From contig CAMDEX010000023.1 of the NCBI GenBank assembly GCA_945897075.1, positions 1 to 37,921 of the forward strand: a stretch of DNA of 37,921 bases, written 5' to 3'. Shown piece after piece: positions 25,908-33,920 of the stretch; the first letter of the stretch is position 1; every line of letters begins with the position of its first letter. This DNA comes from Litorilinea aerophila. Lineage in GTDB: Bacteria > Chloroflexota > Anaerolineae > Caldilineales > Caldilineaceae. A model generated the notes under the pieces. It had not been told where the DNA came from. It searched no databases and saw nothing but the letters and a program-made list of their open reading frames with translations. The position numbers and the translations under genes were made by a program.

Positions 25908-26012
25908 ACACGGATTTCAGAATTGATGGATTCGCGTTCTGTGCGGTTCAAAAGACTTTTTCCAGTAGACTCAAACAAATCCGTAAATTCCGTCATCCGT
26001 GTTCTATTCTCT
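25908..26012. repeat. Imperfect inverted-repeat element between glycosyltransferase genes
   Basis: AGAACACGGATTTCAGAATT (from 25908) is an imperfect inverted copy of the sequence ending CATCCGTGTTCTATTCT near 26010; the arms are about 28 bp with a spacer of about 50. It fills the gap before the next gene. An open frame crosses it but resembles nothing, so it is treated as non-coding. Confidence 0.65.
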
Positions 26013-26021
26013 GGTTTACCT

Positions 26022-27194
26022 ATGCCTACTGTCTCGGTGATTATCCCCCTCTGGAACGGCGAGAAGTGGATTCGCCCCTGTCTGGTCGCCTTGACCGGGC
26101 AGTATGAGAGCGCGCCATTTGCCCTGGAACTGGTTGTGGTGGACAATGGCTCACAGGACAATTCACCTGCTATCGTCGAAAACGAATTCCCCGCGGCCCG
26201 GCTGATCCGCAACGGGCGCAATCTGGGCTTTGCCGGCGGCTGCAATGTCGGATTGGCCGCGGCCAGCGGCGACGCGCTGGTGCTGCTCAACCAGGACACG
26301 CGTGTCCTGGCGGGCTGGTTGGCCGGGCTGCTGGCTGCATTGAACGAACCGGGCGTGGGTGTGGCCGGTTCTTTGGCGCTGTTGAGCGATGGCGCAACCG
26401 TCCAGCACGCCGGCGGGGTGGTGGACTGGCCATTGGGCATCGCCCGCCATCGGGGATATGGGGATGCGCTGGATGAGCGCTGGCGGCAACCCGGTGACGC
26501 GCAATTTGTCACTGGCGCATCTCTGGCCCTGCGCCGGGAGGTGCTGGAACGCATCGGCCCGCTGGACGAGGGCTTCTGGCCCGGCTACTACGAGGATGTG
26601 GACTTCTGCTGGCGGGCGCGGGACGCGGGTTACAGCATCCGCTATGCGCCCGCCTCTATACTGATTCACGCCGAGAGCAGCTCTTTCAGCGAACCCGTCT
26701 ACACGGCCTGGGCGCGGCTGCGCGGACGGCTGCGCTTCTGCCTGAAGCATCTGCCCGCCCAGCGTTTTGTGGACGAGTTTCTGGTGGCCGAAGCCGCCTA
26801 CCAACCGACTGTGCTGGCTGGAGATCGGCACGGCCAGATTGCCAGGGCCTATTTGGAGGCGATTCCAATGGCGTTTGAAATGTGGCAGGCACGCGGTGAA
26901 AGCAATGATTTGATTGCGCAAGCCAGCGCCGGGCTGGCTCGCCTATGTCCTCCTCTACAAGCGGCGGAGAGGGGGAGCGCAGACATTCCCGCGCCCAGTC
27001 AACCGCTGCTTGTGCCCTCCGCGCTGGATCGATTGCCGCTCTGGGGACGACTGCGCCGATCGCTGCACCAACTGGCGATTTTTTACAGCGAACGGCGGCA
27101 ACGGGAATTGCTCTCCCTTATCCAGAAAGATCGGGAATATATCCGGCGCTTGGAAGCCGAAATCGCCCTGCTGCAAAGGAAGTTGTCCGCCTAA
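26022..27194 (+). CDS. Glycosyltransferase family 2 with C-terminal coiled coil
   Basis: This is a 390-residue inverting GT-A enzyme. It starts with TVSVIIPLWNGEKWI, has LLNQDT (metal-binding Asp near 92), TGASLALRREVLERIGPLDE and the YYEDVDFCWRARDAGY helix. The C-terminal 60 residues are highly charged and heptad-like (LLSLIQKDREYIRRLEAEIA), a probable coiled coil that could tie the enzyme to partners. ATG 26022 is chosen because the conserved first strand starts there; the frame upstream reads through an inverted-repeat element. No clear Shine-Dalgarno is seen. The stop codon shares a base with the next start. Confidence 0.87.
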   Translation: MPTVSVIIPLWNGEKWIRPCLVALTGQYESAPFALELVVVDNGSQDNSPAIVENEFPAARLIRNGRNLGFAGGCNVGLAAASGDALVLLNQDTRVLAGWLAGLLAALNEPGVGVAGSLALLSDGATVQHAGGVVDWPLGIARHRGYGDALDERWRQPGDAQFVTGASLALRREVLERIGPLDEGFWPGYYEDVDFCWRARDAGYSIRYAPASILIHAESSSFSEPVYTAWARLRGRLRFCLKHLPAQRFVDEFLVAEAAYQPTVLAGDRHGQIARAYLEAIPMAFEMWQARGESNDLIAQASAGLARLCPPLQAAERGSADIPAPSQPLLVPSALDRLPLWGRLRRSLHQLAIFYSERRQRELLSLIQKDREYIRRLEAEIALLQRKLSA

Positions 27195-28534
27195 TGCGCC
27201 TGCTTCTCGTTCTCCCAGCCTATATGCCCTTTGTGGGCGGCGCACAGACCTTTGGCCGCGCCATCAGCCGACGGCTGACGGCGGACGGTCATCGGGTGAC
27301 GATTTTGACGACCGCTGCCCAGCAGGCCGACGATTTCTGGCAGCCGCCCCCAGCGGGCCGGACAGCCCTGCCCCAGCGCGAGGAGATGGAGGGCGCACAG
27401 GTCATCCGCTTGCCCCTCGTCTACCCCTGGCCCGCACCCTACCGCTTTGGGCTGGCGCGCCGGCTGACGCACCTCTTTGCCCGTTTGCCCCTGCCCGCTC
27501 TCTGGCAGCGCTACTTACTAAGACATTTCACCCGTTCCATGCCGCCGCTTTTGGGGTTACAATCAGAACTGCCCCCGTTGATAGCCGCCGCCGATCTTGT
27601 GCTGGTTGTGGATGCGAGTTGGGATGGACTCTTTGTCGGCGCAGCCCAGGCCGCCTTGGCCCAGACCAAACCGCTGGTCGTCGTCCCGCTCATCCACACG
27701 GGCAGCCCGGCCATCACCGCCCGTTTTCGTATGGCCCATCAAGTGGCGGTCTACCGGCAGGCAGACGCGGTGATCGCCCTTTCCCCGTCCGAACAGGAAC
27801 TGTTGGCCGGGTGGGGCGTGGAGCAGGCCCGCCTCCACTGTCTGCCGCTGGGCGTGGAGGCGGTGGACGTCGCCGCAGCCCAGAAACAGAGCGAAGATGT
27901 GCGCCGCCGCTATCGGCTGCCAGAATGCTTTGTACTCTTTCTGGGCGCGACCACCTACGACAAAGGCGCGTTCACCCTAGCCCAGATGGTGGCGGAGTTG
28001 TTTCTGCAGGGTCAGGAGATGCACGTCGTCTACGCGGGCCCGTCACAACACCAATTGGTTATGTTCCGCGACATATTCCCACCCCGGGTGCGTGCTATTC
28101 TACAGGAAAGGCTGCACCTGCTGGGTGTAGTAAACGAGAGGACGAAGCAGGCGCTGCTGGCCGGCTGTGCGGTTTTGGCCCTGCCCAGCCGGGTGGATTC
28201 CTTTGGCATTGTCCTGTTGGAAGCCTGGCAGCACAGCAAGCCGGTGGTGGCAGCGGCGATTGGCGGTCCGGCATCGATCATTGCCGACGAAGAAACGGGG
28301 CTGCTTGTGCCTTTTGATGCACCAGCCGCGCTGGCTGCTGCGCTCCAACGCATTCTCAATCAACCTGGTCTGGCTGCTCGCTTGGGGGCCGCTGGCCGCC
28401 AGGTCGTGACGAACCAGTACACAGGGGACAAATGCTATGACGATCTTTACCAAATTTTCAACCACATCCGCTCTGTTGCCGACGCCGAGGACGCAAAGTC
28501 AAATCGTATGGGAAGACGTGATGAGCGTCTCTAA
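27194..28534 (+). CDS. Glycosyltransferase family 4 (GT-B)
   Basis: This is a retaining GT-B enzyme of 446 residues. The N-terminal domain starts RLLLVLPAYMPFVGGAQTFG, with the Gly-Gly of the acceptor-side loop. The C-terminal domain has VLFLGATTYDKGAFTLAQMV and the donor site SRVDSFGIVLLEAWQHSKPV with the E-x7-E type pattern (Asp/Ser-Phe-Gly-x-x-x-x-Glu). ATG 27194 overlaps the preceding stop (TAATG); an in-frame extension upstream lies wholly inside the previous gene. The 3' end overlaps the following gene by 14 bases. Sugar specificity cannot be given. Confidence 0.9.
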   Translation: MRLLLVLPAYMPFVGGAQTFGRAISRRLTADGHRVTILTTAAQQADDFWQPPPAGRTALPQREEMEGAQVIRLPLVYPWPAPYRFGLARRLTHLFARLPLPALWQRYLLRHFTRSMPPLLGLQSELPPLIAAADLVLVVDASWDGLFVGAAQAALAQTKPLVVVPLIHTGSPAITARFRMAHQVAVYRQADAVIALSPSEQELLAGWGVEQARLHCLPLGVEAVDVAAAQKQSEDVRRRYRLPECFVLFLGATTYDKGAFTLAQMVAELFLQGQEMHVVYAGPSQHQLVMFRDIFPPRVRAILQERLHLLGVVNERTKQALLAGCAVLALPSRVDSFGIVLLEAWQHSKPVVAAAIGGPASIIADEETGLLVPFDAPAALAAALQRILNQPGLAARLGAAGRQVVTNQYTGDKCYDDLYQIFNHIRSVADAEDAKSNRMGRRDERL

Positions 28535-29888
28535 GACTCCTTTTGCCCCCGGCGCACAGGTGGCCGGGTGGACGGTGAGTCTGCCGCCCACGCCGCCGGA
28601 GGAGCGGCGGCGCATCGCGTTTGTAGTACACAAATTCCCGCCAGAGAGTGTGGGCGGCACAGAAATTTACACCTGGGGTCTGGCCCGCGAACTGGCCCAC
28701 GCCGGCCACGACGTACACATCTTCTACCCCACACCCGATCTGCTGGCGGGCGATGAACGCATCACACGCGAGGGTGTCCATCTCTGGCGGGTTGCCCTGC
28801 CCGACAGCCGCACCCACGAAGACCCGGTGCGCCAATACTGGCATACCTTCCGCGACACGGCCTTCGAGCGCGCTTTTGTCACATTTCTGGCACACGTGCA
28901 GCCGGATGTCGTCCATTTTCAGCATGTGCAGGGCGTCTCGGCCCGGCTGATCGAGCTGGCGCAGGGTTATCCGCGCGTTGTCACCCTCCACGACTACTGG
29001 TATTTCTGCGCCAACAGCCAGTTGATCCGGCCCGACCGCACGCCCTGCAATGGGCCGTCTACCGGCTGTATGAACTGTGTGGATTGCGCCACCGAGCGCG
29101 CTGACCTGAATTGGATGCGTGTGTTGCGACCACTGGTCGCCGCGCCTTTTGTCTACCGCAACCGTTATCTGCGCCGCATCACCGAAGAGGTCGATCTCTT
29201 TATTGCCCCCAGCTCTTTTCTGCGTGACCAGTACGTGCGCCACGGATTCCCCGCCGAACGCATCGCCGTATTGGAAAACGGGCTGGACGACCGCAAGCTG
29301 GTGCAGCGAGCGACGATTCCCCTGCCAGAGCCGCCTGCCCGCCCACACTTCGGCTTCCTCGGCTCTCTGGCCTGGCAAAAGGGTGTACACGTACTGGTGG
29401 AAGCCTTCAACCGGCTGGGCAACAATGCGTCGCTGACCATCTACGGCAGCGAAGAGACCTTCCCAGAGTATGTGGAAGAACTCAAAAAGCTGGCCCGCCA
29501 TCCCAACATCCGCTTTGCTGGGCTGTTGCAGCCGCAACAGGTGGGTGCGGCCCTGCGCCAGATGGATTGTCTGGTTGTGCCCTCGCTCTGGTACGAGAAT
29601 TCGCCGCTGGTGATCCAGGAAGCCTTTGGCGTCGGCACGCCGGTGGTGGCCAGCCGTCTGGGTGCGCTGACCGAGAAGGTGGAGGAGGGGCGCACGGGGC
29701 GTCTCTTCACCGCGGGGGATGTGGGCGCGCTGGCGGCTGTGCTGGGCGAGATTGCCGCGGCCCCCGGCTGTCTGCGCGAGATGTCCCGGATGATTCATTC
29801 CGCCCCAGTGATGGCGGAACACGCAGCCCGCCTGCTCGAAATCTACGCGCACATCCGGGAGCGCGCGCCAGTCGCTGTTTTGGCGTAA
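28521..29888 (+). CDS. Glycosyltransferase family 4 (GT-B), last gene of the locus
   Basis: This is a 455-residue GT-B enzyme. The N-terminal domain contains IAFVVHKFPPESVGGTEIYT and the helix LARELAHAGHDVHIFYP; VVTLHDYWYFCANSQL is the typical H-D-Y-W loop of this subgroup. A Cys-rich loop follows (C-N-G-P-x5-C-x2-C-x2-C), possibly a structural metal or disulfide site. The C-terminal domain shows FGFLGSLAWQKGVHVLVEAF and SLWYENSPLVIQEAFGVGTP with the E-x7-E pattern. ATG 28521 has GGGAAG 5 bases before it; the longer frame back to 28437 lies inside the preceding gene. A terminator follows within 2 bases of the stop. Confidence 0.9.
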   Translation: MSVSKTPFAPGAQVAGWTVSLPPTPPEERRRIAFVVHKFPPESVGGTEIYTWGLARELAHAGHDVHIFYPTPDLLAGDERITREGVHLWRVALPDSRTHEDPVRQYWHTFRDTAFERAFVTFLAHVQPDVVHFQHVQGVSARLIELAQGYPRVVTLHDYWYFCANSQLIRPDRTPCNGPSTGCMNCVDCATERADLNWMRVLRPLVAAPFVYRNRYLRRITEEVDLFIAPSSFLRDQYVRHGFPAERIAVLENGLDDRKLVQRATIPLPEPPARPHFGFLGSLAWQKGVHVLVEAFNRLGNNASLTIYGSEETFPEYVEELKKLARHPNIRFAGLLQPQQVGAALRQMDCLVVPSLWYENSPLVIQEAFGVGTPVVASRLGALTEKVEEGRTGRLFTAGDVGALAAVLGEIAAAPGCLREMSRMIHSAPVMAEHAARLLEIYAHIRERAPVAVLA

Positions 29889-29889
29889 T

Positions 29890-29927
29890 AAAAAGAGGGG
29901 CGCTCCGTCCAGAGCGCCCCTCTTTTT
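29890..29927 (+). terminator. Rho-independent terminator of the glycan locus
   Basis: A perfect stem GAGGGGCGCTC (29895-29905) and GAGCGCCCCTC (29912-29922) with a 6-base loop is flanked by five A and five T residues. It begins one base after the stop codon. It can also serve the minus-strand gene that ends at 29949. Confidence 0.95.
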
Positions 29928-29948
29928 GTTTTTATGACAGCCTCTCAA

Positions 29949-30569
29949 CTAAACGCCAAAGTCTTTCGGTCGAAAGTTCTGCCCGTTCTTAATTTTGACC
30001 ATCCCTTCGCCGGAAAGCGCCAATACGAAAAGCCCCCGGCGAAAGGCGTATGCGTCAGCGCCTTCGGCAAATTCCAGGCCAGCGATTGCGCCGTAGACGT
30101 GACGTCCGGCAAAGCGGGCAAAATAGGTCGGGAGCTTTGACAGATCGGTGAGCAGGTCGTCCACATCCGGGACTTTGACCAGACTTTTGACTTCGATCAC
30201 AACGGTGTCTACGTCGTTCTCCAGCACAATGTCCAATTCCATGTGATGGCCGTTGACTTGACTTTCCACACGCCGGGAAGTGTGGTGAACCTCGATTCCC
30301 CACGTCCGGAACAGTTGCAGAGCCGCCGGTTGTACCAGCGCCTCCATCATCCGTCCCCACTGGATGCCAAACATGCCTTCCAGACGGCGCAAAGCCGCGT
30401 CGGTCTCCCGGAAGCGGCGATCCAGACGCGCGTCCGTCTCGCGGAATTGGGCGCTCAATCGTTCGTCCGCTTTCTGAGACTGCTCTCTCATCTCGCGGAG
30501 CTGCTCTCTATCCTCTCGAAATAACTTCCAAATCTCTGCCACTTCATCTGCGGTTGATTGGGTACTCAT
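29949..30569 (-). CDS. Coiled-coil protein with PD-(D/E)XK nuclease-like domain (DUF3782-like)
   Basis: This is a 206-residue cytoplasmic protein. Residues about 8-66 are a charged coiled coil (REDREQLREMREQSQKADER). The C-terminal part carries MELDIV with Asp113, then VVIEVKS with Glu126 and Lys128, the D...E-x-K core of PD-(D/E)XK enzymes. This layout is that of a family common in thermophiles, cyanobacteria and Chloroflexota (DUF3782 type), of unknown role. The start is at 30569 because GAGAGGTGA lies just upstream of it on the minus strand; the frame extends further but into a promoter. It converges on the glycan locus and shares its terminator. Confidence 0.8.
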   Translation of the reverse strand: MSTQSTADEVAEIWKLFREDREQLREMREQSQKADERLSAQFRETDARLDRRFRETDAALRRLEGMFGIQWGRMMEALVQPAALQLFRTWGIEVHHTSRRVESQVNGHHMELDIVLENDVDTVVIEVKSLVKVPDVDDLLTDLSKLPTYFARFAGRHVYGAIAGLEFAEGADAYAFRRGLFVLALSGEGMVKIKNGQNFRPKDFGV

Positions 30570-30611
30570 TCGATCACCTCTCGCATAGACGCATTGAATT
30601 CTATGGCCGCG

Positions 30612-30640
30612 AGTATACCACCAAACCAGCCAAGTCACAA
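30612..30640 (-). promoter_or_regulatory. Promoter of the PD-(D/E)XK-like gene
   Basis: On the minus strand TTGTGA (30640-30635) and TATACT (30617-30612) are separated by 17 bp. A leader of roughly 35 bases leads to the start at 30569. Confidence 0.55.
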
Positions 30641-30717
30641 GCCAAAGTTTTACCTGACAAACCCTTCCAACGCTTTGGTTTATAAACGCGAACCCGTTTC
30701 TGTCTGGGCTGATTTGC

Positions 30718-30726
30718 TGGTATGAT
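30718..30726 (+). promoter_or_regulatory. Extended -10 promoter for the small membrane proteins
   Basis: TGGTATGAT is an extended -10 element (TG-N-TATGAT). No good -35 box is visible 16-19 bases upstream. It lies about 37 bases before the start codon at 30763 and faces away from the promoter at 30612-30640. Confidence 0.45.
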
Positions 30727-30762
30727 AGATGGATACTGAACCAAAGAGGTGGGGTCTGTTTT

Positions 30763-31113
30763 ATGGACGTTCTTAGCAAAATCGCCGCCGTACTTCTCCT
30801 TCTGGCCGGGGCTGTCTACCCTTTGGCCGCCATTCTGGGATTGATGCAGCGGCTGAATCGCAAGCCCGGCCCTTTGCCCGCACCAGCCCAGGTGATGGTA
30901 CGGATGGCGCTGATTGCCAGTGTGCCGCTGGCCGCCATTCTGGGCGGTTTTGCCGGGCTGAGTCCGGCGGTTTGGAACAGCGTTGTGCTGCGTGGGGTTA
31001 TTCTCATCGCAGCGCTTGCATCGGTCATCGGTTTTGTTGTCCTGGCACTGTTGATTCAGGCCGACAAGCGCGCGCTGGAGAAAGAGATCGCACAGAGACT
31101 TCCGCCGTCGTAG
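30763..31113 (+). CDS. Small membrane protein of unknown function
   Basis: This is a 116-residue protein with three hydrophobic stretches: about 7-27 (AAVLLLLAGAVYPLAAILGL), 47-67, and 75-97 (VVLRGVILIAALASVIGFVV), ending in a charged tail. No motif points to a function. ATG 30763 is preceded by AGAGGTGGGG about 9 bases upstream. It is the first of a plus-strand run with another small membrane protein and an acetyltransferase. Confidence 0.7.
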   Translation: MDVLSKIAAVLLLLAGAVYPLAAILGLMQRLNRKPGPLPAPAQVMVRMALIASVPLAAILGGFAGLSPAVWNSVVLRGVILIAALASVIGFVVLALLIQADKRALEKEIAQRLPPS

Positions 31114-31177
31114 GTGATTCCAAAGCATAGAGTGTACGGCCACAGGCCGCGCTGTTTGGTGGAGATTGTTGACGAAA

Positions 31178-31600
31178 ATGTCTGAAGCCTCGTTGTACCA
31201 GCCCCGGCGCTCCTATACACTGCTGGCATACGCGGGGGCGCTGGTTGCTCTGCTCTTCGCCTGGGAAGTGGGCCGCACTTTTGCCTGGCCGACTCTCTTT
31301 TTCTGCGTCATCGCCCTGGCCTATGCCCTGACCAACCTGCGCTCGGCCACCACACAGGTGGAACTGACGCCGACCGGTCTGACCTGCCACCGGCGTTTTT
31401 TCGCGCCTCTTCACATCGCCTTCGGCCAGATTGTCACTGCCACAGAAGCGGGCCGTATGACAACGGGCATCGCTCTCGTCTACTATCCGCTGGCCGCCAA
31501 TGGGCTGATCGATCTGGACGATCCCCGCTCGCTCTTCCTGCCTGCGCTGGAACGCCAGGACGAATTGCTGGCGATTGTGCAACGGGAAATTGTCGAGTAG
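31178..31600 (+). CDS. Membrane protein with PH-like cytoplasmic domain, unknown function
   Basis: This is about 140 residues long. Two close membrane segments (YTLLAYAGALVALLFAWEVG and PTLFFCVIALAYALTNL) form a hairpin. They are followed by a soluble part (VELTPTGLTCHRRFFAPLHI, then VYYPLAANGLIDLDDP) that resembles bacterial PH-like domains attached to membrane hairpins. ATG 31178 is taken as the start; TTG at 31166 or 31169 is possible because GGTGGAG at 31158-31164 suits 31169 better. Three bases separate it from the next gene. Confidence 0.6.
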   Translation: MSEASLYQPRRSYTLLAYAGALVALLFAWEVGRTFAWPTLFFCVIALAYALTNLRSATTQVELTPTGLTCHRRFFAPLHIAFGQIVTATEAGRMTTGIALVYYPLAANGLIDLDDPRSLFLPALERQDELLAIVQREIVE

Positions 31601-31603
31601 CCG

Positions 31604-32530
31604 ATGGCCGCCGAACGCCTCTACGCCCGCATCCTCTACCCGCCCGACAGCCATCAGATGCAGGAATTGTTGGCCGCGGCTTTGGCCCAGGCTGCCTACA
31701 CCTCTCCTATGGACGATGCCGCGATTCAGGCGAACTGCTTTCAGCCGGAACCACCCACGCTCCATTCCGTGCGTTGGATGCGCCACCAGCTTTTTGGTGT
31801 GCTGGCCGAGGAGCGGTTGTTGGGTTTTATTGATGTGGGGGTGGGTTTTGATCACGCCACCCAACATCTGATGGCGGATCGCCCGTTGGGGCTGCTGCGT
31901 TTTCTGGCCCTGCCACAGGATTATACTTTCTCTGGGCGGGTAGCGCGCCTGCTTTTGCAGACAGCTGAGGAGTTTTGGCGCGAGCAGAGTATCCGCCGCG
32001 TGCGGGCTTTCTCCTACAGCACGGGCTATCCTGCCTATCAACTGGGTGTGGGTATTCTGCCCAGCACCTGGGAGGATCACCACCGCTGGCTGAACCAGGC
32101 AGACTACCGACCGGTGGAGCGCTTCTACTGTCTCTCCTATCCTTTGCAGCGCCCGGCACGCGAGGAAGTCCCTGCCGGCGGTTATACGCTCTATCCCCAA
32201 TACGACGCGATCGGTCTGCGTTATCAACTCTATGAGAAAGATGAGGTACGCATCGCGGCGACCCGGATGGTGGAGCGGCAGGTCAATGAACCCCAGATCG
32301 CCAACCCGGTGGCGGGGCTGGCTGAGTTGATTGTGGCTTCGGCCTGGCGGCGCAGGGGGATTGGGCGCTGGCTGCTGCGCCGGATGATCAACGACGCCCA
32401 TCTGCACGGCAACCGCACGCTGGTTGCTTTTATCAGCCACACCAACCAGGCTGGGCTGGGGCTGTGCCGCCAGGTCGGCTTCGAGGAGATGGATTACAGG
32501 GGTTATACGCTGGAAAAGCAATTGATTTGA
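31604..32530 (+). CDS. GNAT-family N-acetyltransferase, tandem-domain type
   Basis: This is a 308-residue protein built like two GNAT units. The second unit carries the acetyl-CoA loop RRRGIG at residues 249-254 inside ASAWRRRGIGRWLLRRMI, followed by NQAGLGLCRQVGFEEM, the usual strand-6/7 region. The first unit (about 1-170) has a matching strand pattern (LFGVLAEERLLGFIDVGVGF) but no clear Q/R-x-x-G-x-G/A loop, so only the second is likely to bind acetyl-CoA. It follows the membrane protein by 3 bases. The substrate is unknown; nothing ties it to the glycan genes beyond proximity. Confidence 0.82.
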   Translation: MAAERLYARILYPPDSHQMQELLAAALAQAAYTSPMDDAAIQANCFQPEPPTLHSVRWMRHQLFGVLAEERLLGFIDVGVGFDHATQHLMADRPLGLLRFLALPQDYTFSGRVARLLLQTAEEFWREQSIRRVRAFSYSTGYPAYQLGVGILPSTWEDHHRWLNQADYRPVERFYCLSYPLQRPAREEVPAGGYTLYPQYDAIGLRYQLYEKDEVRIAATRMVERQVNEPQIANPVAGLAELIVASAWRRRGIGRWLLRRMINDAHLHGNRTLVAFISHTNQAGLGLCRQVGFEEMDYRGYTLEKQLI

Positions 32531-32596
32531 GAGTGGGGAGTGGGGAGTGGCGAGTGGCGACGGGGGATTGGTGATTGGGGAGCGGAGAGTGGGGAA
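32531..32596. repeat. Degenerate GAGTGGG-type tandem repeat
   Basis: Units such as GAGTGGG, GAGTGGC and GATTGG repeat through the gap between the acetyltransferase and the next gene. The open frame across it gives only Gly/Trp/Glu-rich sequence. Such filler repeats are common in Chloroflexota intergenic regions. The end (GTGGGGAAG) may also supply the ribosome site of the next gene. Confidence 0.7.
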
Positions 32597-32599
32597 GTG

Positions 32600-33829
32600 A
32601 TGCGCGTTTTGATGGTGACGGGTGAATATCCGCCGATGCAAGGCGGCGTGGGGGCCTATAGTGCGGCGTTGGCCCAGGCGCTGCACGCGCTGGGGGTGCA
32701 GGTGTCGGTTCTCACGGACCGCCGTGCAAAGCCCGCACCGGGAAAATCCGCACCGGGAGCGTCAGCGACCGGTTCAGCGACCGGTCTCCCCGTTTCCCCC
32801 ACTTATCCCCAGACTTATCCACAGATCGACAGGTGGGGATGGGGAAGTCTGGGGAAAATTGCTGACTGCGCCCATTCAGTCGGCGCGGATTGGATTCACG
32901 TCCAATACCAGACCGCGGCATTTAGGATGCACCCGGCCATCAATTTTGGCCCGCTGTACTGGCGACGGCGGGGGCTGCGCGTGGCGTGGACATATCACGA
33001 CCTGCTTGTGCCCTATCTATTCCCCAAAGCTGGGGCGCGGCTGCGCCGCTGGGTGACAGAACGGCCCGCGTTCAGCGCCGACGTGACAATTGTCACCAAC
33101 GGGCAGGACCGTCGCCAACTGGCCGGACGGATCGTTAATCTCGCAGAGATTCCCATCGGCAGTAACATACACGGCGTGGAAATCAGCGCAGCAGAACGCC
33201 GCGCCCTGCGCACCGGCTGGGGTTACAATGACGGCGATCTGCTGCTGGCCTATTTTGGCTTTCTCAACCGCTCCAAAGGTGGGATGACTCTCGTGGAGAC
33301 GCTGGATCGGCTGGTCACACAGGGACGCAACGCCCATCTGTTGATGATCGGCGAACGGGTGGGGGCCAGCGATCCCACCAACTTTGCCTATTTGCAGGAA
33401 GTGGAGGCGCGTATCACAGAATTGGGGCTGACGGAGCGGGTCAAGTGGACCGGGCGGCTGACCGACGGGGAGGTGGCCGCCAGCCTCAACGCTGTGGACG
33501 TGCTGGTAATGCCCTACAGCGACGGGGCCAGCCTGCGCCGGGGTACGCTGATGGCCGGGCTGGCCAACGGCTGCGCGATTGTGACGACCGCGCCGCAGAC
33601 GCCGCTGCCCGACTTCCAGGATGATCGGGATTGGCTGGCTGTGCCGCCCAACGACGCCGAGGCCACCGCCCAGGCCGTGCTGCGCATCGCCGACGACCCG
33701 CTGTTGGCGGCAACATTGCGCGCCAATGCACGCCAGCGCAGCCGTCTCTACGGCTGGGAGGGTATCGCGGCCCGCCATTTGGCTCTCTATGGCTTCGCCA
33801 CCGGTTTGGCCGACCCCGACTGCTTGTAG
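32600..33829 (+). CDS. Glycosyltransferase family 4 (GT-B) with repeat-derived insert
   Basis: This is a 409-residue GT4 enzyme. The N-terminus is RVLMVTGEYPPMQGGVGAYS, with the Gly-Gly loop after the first strand. The C-terminal half starts LLLAYFGFLNRSKGGMTLVE, has WTGRLTDGEVAASLNAVDVL and the donor-side PYSDGASLRRGTLMAGLANG. ATG 32600 is chosen over the longer frame because upstream lies in tandem repeats. Residues about 42-78 are a Pro/Ala/Ser/Thr-rich stretch (32725-32840) built of short direct repeats, placed in the loop after the second strand, where it should be tolerated. A fragment of a paralogue's 3' end lies at 36755-36853. Confidence 0.85.
   Translation: MRVLMVTGEYPPMQGGVGAYSAALAQALHALGVQVSVLTDRRAKPAPGKSAPGASATGSATGLPVSPTYPQTYPQIDRWGWGSLGKIADCAHSVGADWIHVQYQTAAFRMHPAINFGPLYWRRRGLRVAWTYHDLLVPYLFPKAGARLRRWVTERPAFSADVTIVTNGQDRRQLAGRIVNLAEIPIGSNIHGVEISAAERRALRTGWGYNDGDLLLAYFGFLNRSKGGMTLVETLDRLVTQGRNAHLLMIGERVGASDPTNFAYLQEVEARITELGLTERVKWTGRLTDGEVAASLNAVDVLVMPYSDGASLRRGTLMAGLANGCAIVTTAPQTPLPDFQDDRDWLAVPPNDAEATAQAVLRIADDPLLAATLRANARQRSRLYGWEGIAARHLALYGFATGLADPDCL
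32734..32785 (+). repeat. Short direct repeats inside the GT4 coding sequence
   Basis: CGCACCGGGA occurs at 32734-32743 and 32749-32758, and TCAGCGACCGGT occurs twice in tandem at 32762-32773 and 32774-32785. They encode a Pro/Ala/Ser/Thr-rich linker. A 10-bp inverted repeat, CCCCAGACTT (32807-32816) with AAGTCTGGGG (32845-32854), follows. Confidence 0.8.
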
Positions 33830-33920
33830 GATGAGGGGAAGGAGTGCTAATAGAAAAAATCCCGTTTTACAGAAATCGCCGTGATTCCCAGGAGTGAGAT
33901 GGTCTCAAACTCGGTTTAGC

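Noticed and set aside
25923-26021. N-terminal extension of the GT2 gene
   Set aside because: The extra 33 codons translate an inverted-repeat element, and the conserved GT2 first strand begins at 26022.
28458-29948. Minus-strand open frame of 496 codons
   Set aside because: It is antisense to a clear GT4 gene and runs through the terminator hairpin.
31025-32686. Minus-strand open frame of 553 codons
   Set aside because: It is antisense to the acetyltransferase and neighbouring genes, includes the translated tandem repeat, and shows no domain pattern.
32803-32823. Two DnaA-box-like 9-mers, TTATCCCCA and TTATCCACA
   Set aside because: They lie inside a GT4 coding insert, with no AT-rich unwinding region, no further boxes and no dnaA or dnaN nearby; chance within repeat-derived sequence is more likely than an origin.
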